A stretch of DNA of 64,000 nt, taken from NCBI RefSeq assembly GCF_019649055.1, contig NW_026570231.1, positions 744,001-808,000 of the forward strand, written 5' to 3'. Source of the stretch: Paramacrobiotus metropolitanus (lineage: Eukaryota; Tardigrada; Eutardigrada; Parachela; Macrobiotidae). Under the pieces are notes generated by a model. It did no database searches and was not told where the DNA came from. It was given only the letters and a program-made list of their open reading frames with translations. The translations under genes were made by a program, and so were the position numbers. Positions 24,401-37,430 of this stretch are shown here, piece by piece. Numbering within the stretch: the stretch's first letter is position 1; each line of letters opens with the position of its first letter.

Positions 24401-25938
24401 AATATCTGCGCATAATTGAAGAAAACAGTTTAAAATAATAAATACACGACGCATGAAATGGCTATAAATGGCGATAAAACACCAACAAACCTCCATATCC
24501 TAGAGCCATGTTGTCTTTTTCTAGTGCTTTTGGTGTGGGTGTCGCGTTTCGCGAGTCCGGATAGGGTGTAACGCGTTCAATGTGGAAAAATTCGTCGCGA
24601 AGTTCTTTGAGAGTTTTCGAAGGACTTCTGCTGACGGTAGCGATCGTATGCGGTGTCTGGTTAGTGCCAGTGGAAACAACTGCAAACACAAAACCGGCTT
24701 TACAACAGAATACGATTTCATGCAGTTTTTTATATCGTTATCGAGCTACCAGACTGTAATTATTTCGTACGATTCGCTACTATTCTACTGTCATTTCTCA
24801 ACGCCAGACCGACTACACGCAGAATATATGAGGTTACTTTATCAAGATGCTAGTTGGCCCACAGCAGCCAAGACCTCATCAGCGCTGAGTTTCCTATTAG
24901 TCTTGAGTTCGCAAGCAGTTAGAGCATGCTGGCTGTATGTATCATATAAAATCTGAATGAACTGCTATCAAACTATCTTAATTAAAATCAATCACACTAT
25001 GATCATATTAGTTCATCATATAAACCAACTATGTTAACTATCTCAACCATTGTGACAATAACAACATATTCAATCGAACGTTCGTAGCATCACCAACGGT
25101 TAACCATAGCAAAAGCCAATTTTATTTCACAAAAATCACGGCATTTCTGCCATGGGCAGCCAGAACAGGAAGCAATACAAAGATCCAGTTAACAAACATG
25201 TTATGAATTAGTAACACTTATACGCTCTAGCAGGTATTGGTCTGGCAAGGAGGGCTCAAAATCAATACGTGCGCACACACGATGGTGTCCTCCATTTTCA
25301 AAGATTATAAAGAATTTTGAAATTTTAAGCTAACGCTACCATCTAGTGCACACTATGCATATGTGCGCTACAGTACATGTGTCTCGATGATTTAACCCAT
25401 GACATAACCTCCCCTGTTACGTAACTCGATTACAGCCCAAGTCATTCAGCGAAGTACAATTATCACAATGGATGCCGACCGCCATTCACATCCATCTTTT
25501 TAATCACAATGAAACACCACGAAGATCTATCTACCTACGCTGCCGGTCAGCTAAGATTAAATCTTCATATACAAACTACAAAACACTACAGAGGAAACAC
25601 CATGATGGTCCATTCATTTGAAATTCTGAATTGCGTGCGAACGACGATAGACATTCATAAAACTTACGCGTTTCCTTTTGATGGTTAACATTATTATTGA
25701 CTAGATGGTGGTCAACCAGGACAGCCGAATCATTATTAGCCCGGTCTTTACTAGCGTGTATTCCGTCACGATCCTTATCATGATCCCGATGGTTGGTTGT
25801 GCCATCAACAACCGCATCTGCCGAATCGACTACACCACCAGCACCACTTCCTGAGCCAGCTTTGCCTTTGGACTTTTTGGATTTAGCATTCGGATCTTTC
25901 TCACGTGATTTTCCAAAACAACCAAACCAGCGCACCAT
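21467..25938 (-). CDS. CAP: Adenylyl cyclase-associated protein (CAP)
   Basis: Nine exons in transcript order: 25938-25668, 24679-24491, 24405-24302, 24218-24141, 23631-23488, 23283-23198, 22722-22041, 21777-21634 and 21556-21467. All phases match, giving 595 residues. CAP binds actin and cofilin and recycles actin monomers. The helical folded domain shows [20 protein letters not shown] and ALGWIAV, then [14 protein letters not shown] polyproline run and the WH2-type segment [19 protein letters not shown] follow. The beta-helical CARP domain includes [54 protein letters not shown] and the C-terminal VPEQFKTKW. The protein is longer than the usual ~475 residues because of its N-terminus: exon 1 encodes [11 protein letters not shown] followed by a Lys-, His- and Asp-rich disordered stretch. 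The usual N-terminal coiled helix with RLE motifs is not seen, so another first exon may exist. An in-frame ATG at 25968 would add ten residues. Confidence 0.95.
22817..22885. repeat. Degenerate short tandem repeat in a CAP intron
   Basis: Three imperfect copies around the core TTAAC(G/A)TG(T/C)T, two of them followed by GGTTTGAAA, spaced about 22-25 bases apart within the intron at 22723-23197. No function is evident. Confidence 0.5.
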
Positions 25939-28900
25939 CGTAACAGTCGGTAATGTTGCCAAAAGCACGAGATAAATATTTCACGCTAGCCAACCGCGAC
26001 GATAAAAATAGAGAGATGTGAGAGATCCAGTAGGAAAGTAAAAAATATTCCTAATCTATCAGCGACGCACAGCCAGCTGAGCCTGTATAACTCCACATTG
26101 CCCAGACACAAGTTCACTAGTTTGTCGGAAAACCACCACCACACCACCACGTTTGACTTTAAACGTTTGGCCGTACTGCTCTCAGCATAACACACCAGTT
26201 ATCCATACATGTTGGATTGCGCCATGCATTAAATTCACAACTCGCTGATAGTCGCGCACACACACACAAGCGCAGATCTGGTTTTCAACATAATTGCACA
26301 GACCGTGCCTGAAAGGCTGACGCTGTCTTCTGACTCAAACTCTCATACGCACGCCAGAAACTAACCAGGCACGTCGATGCTCAATGCAGCCCTACTACTG
26401 CCTGCTTAATAATATACTGTTGTCTCCTATGCCGAGAGAAAATGAAATGCTCAGCATGCAGCAGCGGAGGCAGACCCATACGATGAACAGAACCGACCGA
26501 GCAGCAGACGTCCCGGCCGATTCGCCTTCTGCCGTGCACAACAGCCGTCAACGTAGCCACTGAAAACTGCCGTCAATGCATATTTACCATCCGCAGACTG
26601 CCGCACTGATAGATCGTGTGTACATGTATGAATTCGCTCGCTCTGCCTGTCCGGCCCATCAAACGAATCATACACAACACAATCAGGGATGCGTCTGTGC
26701 CAATGAGACAGCCTCACTCATTTCCGCTTCACGCCTGCGCCTAGTCAAGGCCAAATTCGGCATCAACGGTGGGATATGCACTTTGTGCAGTAGCCGGACC
26801 AACCACCACGGTAATGCTGGATGTAACTATAGCCACGGTCAGCCAAACCCCGCTTCGTTAGTGTCTTTCGACTTCCGTCGAAACTGCCACAGTAACAGTG
26901 AAAAACATTACAACAAGAGCAATTGACCAGCGTCCACTTCTATAATCATTCCTATAAAATTCCGACTGACACTGCAGTGGGTCTGGATAAGACCATAGCA
27001 GTATCACATCACCATGAAAAATAATCAGTATTTAGATCTACGCAATTTAAGAAAAACAATAATAATATATTTCTTAAAATCTTTTTTTAACTATTCTCTC
27101 CAAACTTTGAAAGATTTTGGAAAACCAAAACGTCTCTTCTATAAATTCACGATTGTCTGCGAAAGCTAATGCCTCACTGAAATGTCTACCAACACCACTT
27201 CCTTTAAGTATTTACGACAACTCACAAATCCAAAAGGGAAACACAACGGCAGAATAGTTTTCTTCCCATACACAACTAGCTCCATCCATTGCAAATACTA
27301 AACATCGCTTTGGTATTCATGCCCGATTCCCAAGTACGTGTAATTTAACTGTTAAGTTCTGAACTACCGGTAAGTGTTTATGCAAACTTAGATAAAAACG
27401 CGGAAAAATCGCACAATACCGTTTTCAGAACCAGTCTGGTGGGACACATTAGTTGTATCATTTGCCTTTCGGATTTTTTGCATATTCCGAATATCCGCGA
27501 CTTCCGAACTCCCAAACTACGCGGAACAACTATACTCAACATGTACGAAGCGTACCAATCGCAAACTTCGAAAAGATTTTCATGAAAAAAACAACAGCGA
27601 TAAGCGAAATCTATAGACAAGTATGCCGCCCAAAGATACCCGACTAAACATAATCCAAAATGATTGCCACCTCAAGGTCAAAAAAGCAAAACAAATTCTA
27701 AGAGCTATTCAAAGAAGAAAAATGATGACCAATTAACACATCCCATCAGTGCTTTACGTATCAAGCAGAACCATAACCAGCCAAAACTTCAAAGAAAAAC
27801 GACGACGCGTACCAACTAATGGCAAGCTAAGCTCAAATCAGCCTTCTGTTTCCCACCCACAGAGTGCTTGAAAAATTCTCACTTGTAAGCAGGAGCCAGA
27901 ATCTCAGTCCATCACAAACGATCTTCGAGATATTCGAAAAAAACAAAACCTAAAAGATTTTAAAAAATGTGTATGTTCGCCCACATTTCCGAATCATTTC
28001 CCTGTAACATCCGGTTCATGGCTGCGCATCCAACGATAAGATAAAATTTAAATAAGTAATCGTCACTTCCAGAGTTCCTGCATACCTAAATTCAATTTAG
28101 CACCCACCCCTTGGACATGACGTTCAGGGAAAAGGAAAACTCACTGCCTAGTATTATGAACAACGATAAAATGTTATCGCAATTATAAACCGCTATGGTG
28201 GTGTCACCTACATTAAACGCAACCGAAGAGACTGCGATAAACATTACACACTCCATGTACACGCTAATTAACGATGCCGATATCTCGCAAATGAAACGAA
28301 CACGTGTCCAGGGGTAATCCAGCACGCAAAGCGGGTTAACTCCCACCAAAATTATCGTCCTTTTTAACTTTCACGTTCAAAAGCGACAAAACTGACCACG
28401 ATCCCGAAATCCGCAAAAACAATAACAACTACCGTACCTTTTAGCAATGTGGCTCCGGCGCTTGTAACAGCACTCCACTTTGTATGTCCCTTACTCCAAC
28501 GAACTCCACAGAGGACAAAGCTATTTGTCAGAGAGCTGCAGCTAACTGAAAACACAGCAAAAACACTGCGTAATGTTCCTGAAAACAAATGATTTGGGCT
28601 GCAAAAATAGCATAACAAGCTATTTCGCCAATTACTGCGCTACTAGCCTTGATTCAAGCAAGCTGGTATCCATCCGTTTATAGACAGTGTTTAACTTGGT
28701 TCGCAGGAAGAGCGGTGAGTAAACTACTGACGATTCATAAACGATAAATGCAGGCAAGCACAATATTCAAATTTACTTGAGTGAAACACACCGCCTACTT
28801 TGTGAGCGATAACCGATATTAGTCATCGACAGTCAGTTGCTGCTTGTTTGAGCAAAATATCGATGTCAAAAATGAATGGATGAGCACGAACTCGATCAAA

Positions 28901-30526
28901 CAAATTAATAAAAGATGGCTAACAAAGCAGCTAATTTGAGTGAACTTGTATTTTTCACAATAGCACTTTAATTCAAATAAGAAAAAACTTTTGTGAACAA
29001 TAGCAAAATTATCGAGGACGCCGCTCACTGCACGTATCATTCATGTACTGCACAAACGTCCTTGACCAAGAATTTAACTGTATAAAGCGTACAACTGTAA
29101 CGGGCTGGCTTACAAATTTTCTGTTCAAAGTTGTGGATTTTGCAGAGTCTTTAAACTTTACAGGGTTATAACAGTGTTAGCAGATTTAATTATATAATTC
29201 TGAAAATTAAAAATCGGTGCAGCTGTGAGTTGATCGTAATTCATATCTGCTGTTTGTATTCATTTTTTAATCGTAATTGCAGCTGCTAAACTCAATAGGA
29301 AGTTACCCTTGATTTTGTCAGTTCTAAACGTTACCGCTAAGCAAGGATGGCCACCTCGAAAGTCGATACTCCACCATAAAACAGTTATTAAACTAGTAAT
29401 TAGCAGAAACTCGCGCTCAAAAATACATATTGGACAAAATACATACTAGTGGCAAAATTCAGTCTAATAACTTTTCCAGAAGCGGTTCTGAATGCTTTAC
29501 GGTTTTTCTAGATGTTTTTAGCTGTGATTTTTTGGCCGAAGTGTCTGCTTCAGAGTTCAGACTACTTACCAATGAGAATCATCAGCTGCAAAAAATCGCA
29601 TGTACGAAAACTCTGTCCAGTACTGCCAACTGCTGGCTCTGAAATAAGAAAAGCAAAAAAGTCAACTGGAGTAACTTTTTAGGTCTATTCGCTTAAATTA
29701 TTTATACGGCAGCCACAGAGAACATGGATGATGTTCGTCGTTAGGCGCTCATAAGGAATGGTCAGCCACGAGCTGTACTGTGGACCACTGTCTGTGGTAA
29801 AGGCTCAGAATCCGGATGGTTACTAGTACTCTATGTTCACTGATTACGAACTTCCTATGTGTTGATTCAACTCATTCGAGTGTTCACAAGTTGTTGCAAA
29901 GGTTTTATCAAATATGCTAATATCTCAATAACAACGAATGCGTTGCTACTATTGATCTTATTTCAAAGTACTTACAAAAATCATTTCGTACGCACTGGCA
30001 TATGCTACGCCTACGGTGTAGTCTAAAAGTGTAACGCGTCGGCGGTGTGCTCGTTTTCGCAAAAGGACCGAGATGCTAGTCACCTCGCGTTAAGGACTCA
30101 CCACTGTGACTTGGGACCAGTCTTGGGTCGTGATCGTGTATTCTGAGCTGTAAGGTTCGATTCTTTGAGTTGAACGTTGAACTTATAAACCAGCCAGTGA
30201 GCCGCCTGAAAAAAAACTGTTTTTTAATGCCAGAAATCCTAAAACAGGAAGCTAAGACTAATAAAGAATCATGAAAAATTTCCTAATCCACAATACCTTT
30301 CAGAAGCAGTCAAATACTTACGATTTACTTAAAATCGGATCCACGCCTGCAGAACTGCTGATACTCAGATAAGAAACGGCCCAGAAAATTTTGCTCTTTG
30401 CTCTTTCAGATGGACCAAGCAACTGCCTCCTAGGAAGACCAGTGATCAACCAAAGAACTACCCGTGCAGTCACTGCAGCGATGAGCGATCAGCGGTCACA
30501 TTTTACTGTAGCGTTGTAAGCACTCT
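25939..30526. other. Intergenic region upstream of CAP
   Basis: The first few hundred bases should hold the CAP promoter and leader, and GC content is raised around 26450-26720. From about 27000 to 29040 the minus strand is T-rich and shows several hydrophobic frames, for example at 28092-28349 and 28364-28618. I cannot join them into a gene or match them to a receptor family. Confidence 0.35.
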
Positions 30527-33500
30527 ATGAAACTGCCGCCCGAAGATAGGTGCTGCAGCTGGGAAAAATGTGAGTGCGTGGAAAACGCGGTACGGACATA
30601 TAACAGCGTTCCCCCGGAAGAACGGAAAGAAATGGTACGTGACAGTCGCGGACACCGTCGTACATTGCCCAAACCTCGCGGGTAGCCGGAAGTGCAGCCG
30701 AAATCAAAAAAGAAAGAAAATAAACAAGTAACAGTACCGCAGCCTAGCAGATCGGTACCTTGTACAAAGAAGGATGTCGATCACAATGGTAAGTTGGTAA
30801 CCCTCGTTCGTGAGAGATTTTACGTTAGCGAATGTGTTGAAACTAGTCAGTGCCGGTTCTTGGCATGGTTAACGACAGAGGAGATAGTGAAGATGTGTTA
30901 TTTGTATTTAAACCGCTGATCGTGAGTGTTAAGTTTCTTTTTTAAGAAATTATTTGGTACATTATTATCTGCACAGGATACAACAGAGGTCAGTATAGTT
31001 GACTGTTTTGCGCAGTCGACCAGGCTCAAAGAAATTCCCCGGCCGGCTACAGGTAGTTGTTGACATTACAAAATTAGGAAAGTACACGCGCTTAAGCTTA
31101 TTGCGAACACTGCATTACGGAAGCGTATACGTAGCATGCCTGCAGGGATTAAATACATATGAGACAGCTGATTGTAAATTCACCCCCTCACTCCTCGTAT
31201 GTAGTAAACAACGTGAATACTTCTATGCTATTCAATATTTCTATGATCATGCATGACATACCAAATTGCTCGGACCACGTTTTTCGCGGGCTTTAGTCCC
31301 TTTTTTGAGAAAAAGTTTTGACAATAGGTACTCTTATTTGTTTTCCGTCATGCCGCGCCTTTTCTCTACGGTGACAACGAAGCGATAATAACAAGAGTAG
31401 TGCGCCCATCATGCAGATTTCGACCGGTTTGACTGATCGGGAACCGCGAAGGATCCGGAGCGAATCCAAGTGCCTTATGCCACTCGGAAATCGCGTGCAG
31501 TCTTTTAATTTGCTGGTCAATGCCAATATTATATTTTGACAGCGCATCACTTAGGGTTTTAGTACCAGAACTCCTGCCAGCCAGGCTCGTTGACCAGTAG
31601 CTTCCCCAAAACAGCATTAGTTTTCTGGCAGGTGACCTTCCGCAAAGTCTCACTGCTCGGGACAAACCAGGGGCCCGCAGTGATTCGTGCCAGTCAGCTG
31701 TTGTTGTACTATCGCGAACGTTATGCTTAAGTGAAGTCCAAGGTTTTACGTCTAATATACAAGCTTAGTTATAATACAACATGCATATGGACCAGTAGAG
31801 CTACATATGGTCCGAAAATGCGACGTCTAAATAAACAAATATAAATATTAGAGTAGTACACTGTAAGACGTGAAAGTATCTCGTTTCGGCGCTTGTAACC
31901 GACGACGACAAGCATTAACAGTTTACACGAGTACGAGTACTAACAATTATAATCTCCAAGGGACCAAGAAGTGCCTATGATATATGGAAGTGCAAAAAGG
32001 TGTACCTCTAGTAAACCTAAAAAGGGGTGATTAAGGGCCTTGTCAGATTCCCAACTACAGTTTTATGTACGTTACATGTACATGTACAAATGTGCAAAAG
32101 CAAGCAAAATTCCCAATTGTTCCTAAGCAAAGACAGCCGTCACAGCCATTGTTCGTGAGACGTGAGGGCTAAAATACGTTTGTAGAGCGCACTCGTTGCG
32201 TGCAATTAAGCGCGTAGCCGGAGATAGGCCGGTACGGAAATCTTCTATAATATTTGAATAAGAATTTAAACATGATATCCCCTAATACTGTCTGTACTAA
32301 TTTTGTCATATCAGATAACGGGACGACTGGAATGCATTCCATCATTTTGCGACCAAAACTATTTTAAGAGCTTGTGTTTTATGTAGCCTTTCTTCTGTTC
32401 CCAATGAAGTTGCAGCAGTGTAATTAAAACAAGCCCTCAATATAAATCCAATTGATTACACCAGTTCCAGCTAAATACAGTAATTAAAAACCTTTTTTAT
32501 TATACGTTATAGTTGGACTGTGCAAAAAATACAATGTAAGAAACCATGCAATCAATAAACCACTCCTGAAAAGGTTTAAACAAGCTAATCACCTGTTACT
32601 TGTTAGTGTGCACTGTGCACTATGCAGTCGTGTTAGGTTTGTGGTTTTCGTTTTTGCACGGGATTATGTCAGGGGGCTTTGCAACTGGAGGTCTAGCTGC
32701 GGCTTAAGCTCACCCATACGTGTACTGCAACAGCAATGATAATTATACTATTTTACGGTATTACTCTATTAGTTACCAAAACCTTTAATAAGTATCCTGT
32801 CACAAGTACAGACTTAGTACTAGAAAACATTAATCTTATAACAAAAACACTTCCTCAATGCTATCCTGATCGGGAATTGTACCCATTACACAAATCGCAT
32901 TCCCCCGTTGTATCTGGATAGAGAGTCGCTGTCTAAAAAACTCTTTCGCACGTTTCTGGCCTGTGGCGGTGGCCATACCGCTTCCAACCTCTATTAGTTA
33001 CTTCTGGTCTGTTAAATGTTTTAAAGCAGTTATGTAATGACTAGTAATGTCGCTATATGCCAAACATCGACTTGGAAGTCAGTTCTCAGAAGTCAGAAAA
33101 GCTGTTAACACTCGCCCTCGTCCATGTGCCTGTGAGGCACATTTAATCATTCAGAAATTCGTGGAACATTATACTGGCAGCTGACTTCGTCCTACCTAAC
33201 CTGAATTCCTCAGAAAATTTGTTTGCTTTTCACTTACTGAAACAGTTAGCAGAAATAAATGAACTGAAAACTTAAAAACTACGAATTCCAACCGCTTCCG
33301 GTTGGTGAACAAATGGCAGACTCCCAGTGTGGCAGCGTGATTTGGCTCTGCTGCGAATTTTTTTGCGAAGTCCTCACTTCTTTTCAGATTCAGTTTACTG
33401 ATTCAAAACCAACTCTTTCTACTTGGATGCTTAATAAAAAGAAAGAACAAAGTGTAGGAAACATTTTTTATGAATACGCGACCGTTCTACACCAGATTGG

Positions 33501-36500
33501 GACTAACCCATGGGTTGCGCCTGCGCGGCACACAAGAAAACTCCGTGTAATTAAACCATAGACGAGTGCGAGTGTTAAGGAATCAGTAAGGACCCAAACG
33601 GGAAGACAACTACCGGAAATTCGTTAATGAGTCTCTTAGAAATCTGAATGTTGCTGCGTAGAAGTTGTGATACGATTGTATGTACATCGTACCCGCTGAA
33701 CATCATTCGCATTGACTTCCTAAGCATTCCGGTCGATCACCTTGCCGGCTTTCGTGGCCTTTCCTAAATTTACGTTTTACGCAGGTTAAAAACTACTTGA
33801 GGCTTTCGCTTCGAGTACATTTGGAAAAAAATTACAGACTCCAGGATCTACGCGGCTTGGCTGCATTTGCCCAGTGCTGCTCGTTTTAAGTGGCACAATT
33901 GCGAGGAGGTTGCAATATCGTATAAGGGCCCGAATTTTTTGTAACATGCTTAATTGTTTTAGTGACCATTTGCAGCAGCGAAGACAATACAAATACAAAA
34001 CATTCAATATACGAGCACATTGCAACGTATATTGAAACGATTGTGACTAGTAAACATTAGTGTTCGAGAACTTATATAGCGCGCCAGTTCTGCCATTTTT
34101 TGGGAGGTAAGTATTCATAGTCTTCTACTGAAATTTTTTATTGTTAATCAATCTTGCAGTTATTAACGGCGAAAAGGTAAAAAAAATACGTAGAATAAAA
34201 AATACAGATTCTCGTGAGGTTGCAGACTTGCAGTGCTGCTGACCATGTCTCGCTTGCAAGTACGTACCACTCTACTGTACGTACATAGGTCTGCGACGGA
34301 TGCAAGCAATGAAACTACCAATGGCTTCAACGGTTCAACCACCTTGGTTCAACCTATAGCAACATCAAAGGTTTTTGATTCCGGAATTTAACAATAATTT
34401 TTGAGTTCGATAGTTTTGGTATCATCTGAAGATGCATATTAAACATTTCGTCACAAGCTACAAATACTTATGTTCTTTATTGCATCAAACTGAAAAATTA
34501 AATAAGTCGCACGGTTTTATTTTACAAAAATTAGCAGATCTTGCATTACTGAAAGTCCGAAGCCGACAAAGCATGATGTAAAATATTAATGATGGGAAAC
34601 GAAGCGCTATTTGCAAATATCTGAACCGTACTATTAGATAAATGAACTGAACCGTTTAATCCATCTTCAGGTTTTCGGAAGGCATAATAAAGGTCGCAAA
34701 AGAATATTCAAGATACCGGGAACTGTTATACTCGTATCCACATACGTATGCCCGTGCCAGTGGTGTCAGACATGTAAAATGTGCTACAACGTGTACCTGT
34801 CTAGAGCACGTTTCCAAAAAAAAGAGCACCGATTTTTCAATACTAGAAACAAAACGTCTTGTGCTGCGAGACCGACTCTAACGTAGAGCGTATTATGCGG
34901 TGTAAGGGGAGTACGCCTAGCGGCGGCAGTCTGAGCCTGAGAAGCCTAAATAAGCCTGAATCTGAGCATTATTCCGAAAAATGTTGCCAACGGCGCAACG
35001 CAGGGAACCGAACCCCCGTCCACCAGGCTTTAACGCGAAGCACTTACAGCTAGACCACGTTGGACATTAGCGGTATAATGTTCAAGATTTTATACGCTTA
35101 ATGATACGCTGAATGACCGCGCGCCGCTCCTCACAGCGGCCTGAAATTCAGGAGAACATTTTGCTTTTTTGCAAAAAGGTGAAGTTCAGGTCAGGTCATA
35201 GAACGGTTTCAGCTAGGTACCAATGGTCAATAAGGTGGATGCTTGCGGTCAGATTCAACCGAGGTATGTTTGTTCTGGATGTGTTGCGGTTGCTTTAACA
35301 CATGCGTTCATGTTAATGATCTAGATGTACGAGTATGTTTTCTTTTTCGTATAAAATATGTACAGATATTTCTTTGTCCCACGTCGAGCCTTCATGATCA
35401 AATGACGGATCATTAATTTTGTGCAATATTATGTACGTAATTGTTGTTATTTTGCTGTGGTCACCGATAAAATGTTCGGTAATCAAGAGCGCTGTAAAAC
35501 TTAATACGCTTAATACGATGACTTTCACCTTATCGTTACACCCTGTTATCGTTATCGCTATGCCTTGTGGCTTGTTGTATGAGTTGACACACCAAATGAA
35601 AAATTAAATGATGGAATTTAGAATTCGGCGGAGTGTTCTGTATGCAGTACGAGTATTAAATGCACCGATTTCACGATTATACTAAATGTCACGCTATGTA
35701 TTTCCATGGGAAGCATAACACATTTCGCACCTGCTCTGTTTATAGTAAATCAGGTGTTACATCATAACTTATGAGTAACCGCGCTCTTTACAGGGTTGCA
35801 GGATGCGAAAGCCGATTCAGTAGTAGTCCGACCGGAACCGGTGTCCTCTCCCAGTTGGCGTCGTAGCAGGTGGTCGTGACAGTTTGCTCACTGCTGCAAG
35901 GTAGATATTTTTCTCTTAAATGTTGTTATTATTTGGAAGCTGGCAATATATCTGTGATGCAACCATTGCGTGCGTTGTTTCCATCTCGGTGCAGGGGGTC
36001 ACGGCTTTTAGATTTAAATGAGCCCAAGCGCTGGGTAAACGGTCACCGGGACGCCATGCCAACAAGCCGAACCGCTTGTAATAATGCAGCCGGCAAAGTG
36101 GGAGCCAGTGCACCTGCTGCGCCCACGGATACCAGACCAAATCCGCTCTATCTGGCGCTGTTGACCCGGGATCAGCCAAGGCTAAGGGAGGGTGAACAAC
36201 ACTGCCAACAGGCGCGCCATTGTTTTTGTTTCCGTTCTCGAGTTGTATAATTAAGCCTCGATAGTTAAGAAGTAATTCAGTGCAATATGCATATGATATG
36301 TGGATTCAACATCGTCATCCATTCGTAATCATGCACTTCGACAACTTCAACAAACGTTTTGGTACAGTTTAATTTGGAGTTTATTCGTTAACCCTTACGA
36401 AGACGCTGCAGCCTCCTGTGAATTATTTTATCAATGCAAAGCACATAACGAAGCATCTACGTATAATATCATCCAAATAAACACCCTTTTTATGTGCATT

Positions 36501-36898
36501 GTACAGTTGTAGTTGTAGTTAGTTTGCTGCACTGCGTCCACTTTACGGTGCATATTGACGGCTGGAAATATACAGTGATGCTGACCTTTATTTACCTCGC
36601 AAGAAAACCACAAAACGCTTTATTATGAACAAAACTGGGTCAACGCATTCTATTTTCTAGCAATTATCAAATACTGAGACAGGATTTTTCAGCGGGAAAC
36701 ACTTTTGGTTCTGTATTGTAAAAAATGCCGAATTTTTCTTGCTTTCTGTTGTACGCTGGCATGTTACTCCTCAACACAATAATCGAAGATGAAGAGTGTT
36801 ATTATCCAATTATTCTGTTCCTCTAATGCGAGTTAGCAAAACGATTTTTTATTTTTGATGCAGAATGGAAAAAGGAAATCACTGAGTCAACAGACTAG
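30527..36898 (+). CDS. Unrecognised six-exon gene for a basic protein
   Basis: I do not recognise this gene. Six segments have good splice sites and consistent phases: 30527-30634, 30698-30788, 35195-35263, 35794-35869, 35995-36191 and 36864-36898. Together they encode 191 residues. The first exon (ATG 30527) has a cysteine cluster in RCCSWEKCECVEN, then VPPEERKEM. The second is Lys-rich (PKSKKKENKQ). Exon 5 is GC-rich and reads RLLDLNEPKRW, then an Ala/Pro stretch, then NPLYLALLTRDQPRL. The last adds EWKKEITESTD before TAG. Intron 1 is only 63 bases (GTACGT...GTGCAG) and contains an in-frame TAG; if retained it would truncate the protein. The CxxxxCxC spacing recalls part of a DM domain, but the rest does not fit. 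The third exon is the least secure because of other possible acceptors. A preceding non-coding exon is likely, given the acceptor-like TTTTACTGTAG just upstream. Confidence 0.45.
34993..35064 (-). tRNA. Degenerate tRNA-like sequence, possible SINE head
   Basis: Read on the minus strand, 35064 to 34993 has the size of a tRNA. An A-box-like TGGTCTAGCTGT lies at 35057-35046 and a B-box-like GGTTCGGTTCC at 35014-35004, one change from consensus. The acceptor ends pair over five bases (CAACG with CGTTG), and the T arm is mostly paired. The D and anticodon arms do not fold well, so no anticodon can be assigned with confidence. It lies inside the third candidate intron region of the gene above, on the other strand. 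A tRNA pseudogene or the head of a tRNA-derived SINE fits better than a working tRNA. Confidence 0.45.
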
Positions 36899-37430
36899 GC
36901 CATCTGCATGCAAATACGATTAGTTACTATCCAATGCCTTCTCTTTGACTGTTTCAAATCGATAGTTGCGGTCAGCAAACTGCATATAATAAAACTTTTA
37001 TGAGCTATTCACACAATAACAACAGTGAAAATGTTATGCGTTAGAAGTTGCAGAACACAGCTTACAGCAAGGGTCACGATCGCATCAGCTGCATTAAACT
37101 GTTAAATTATTGAGCAACCAGAGAAGTTTCCCAGGACAAAAACAGAAAAAGTTTCACCAGCTATTTACACAAGAGTACTAGTGAGATTCTTTGGAGTAAT
37201 TAAGGCAAATACAAACAACGTACAAATTGTTGCTGCCTGTCGGAAGAAACTAAAAAACATATACTTGGCAAGAGATACAAAACGAGATAAGGGCGTAACC
37301 GGCAATGCCGGGAGACTCGAGTGCATACAGGCATGGTACACAGAAAAGAGTAGCGTAAAAATTCTGAATAATCTTTGAAATGATTCTCCAAATATTTTTG
37401 CCCATATCCGGCTTTTCTGAATAGTCCAGT
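36899..37430. other. Convergent gap
   Basis: It lies between the end of the six-exon gene (+) and the end of the kirre-like gene (-). No further coding sequence is supported. Confidence 0.4.

Noticed and set aside
24582-24956. 124-codon plus-strand frame
   Set aside because: Its first half is antisense to a well-supported CAP exon; a shadow frame.
28092-29040. Hydrophobic minus-strand frames resembling a chemoreceptor
   Set aside because: A T-rich strand readily gives hydrophobic residues; no receptor motif, no consistent splice joins.
30145-30170. B-box-like GGTTCGATTC suggesting a tRNA
   Set aside because: No A box at the right distance and the surrounding arms do not pair.
30683-30685. 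In-frame TAG suggesting a nonsense allele, pseudogene or stop readthrough
   Set aside because: A 63-base intron with GTACGT and GTGCAG ends spans it in phase 0 and fits the other short introns in the window.
31363-31765. 134-codon minus-strand open frame with ILDVKPW, recalling eEF1B
   Set aside because: Only seven residues match; the following residues do not resemble eEF1B, and no splice partners were found.
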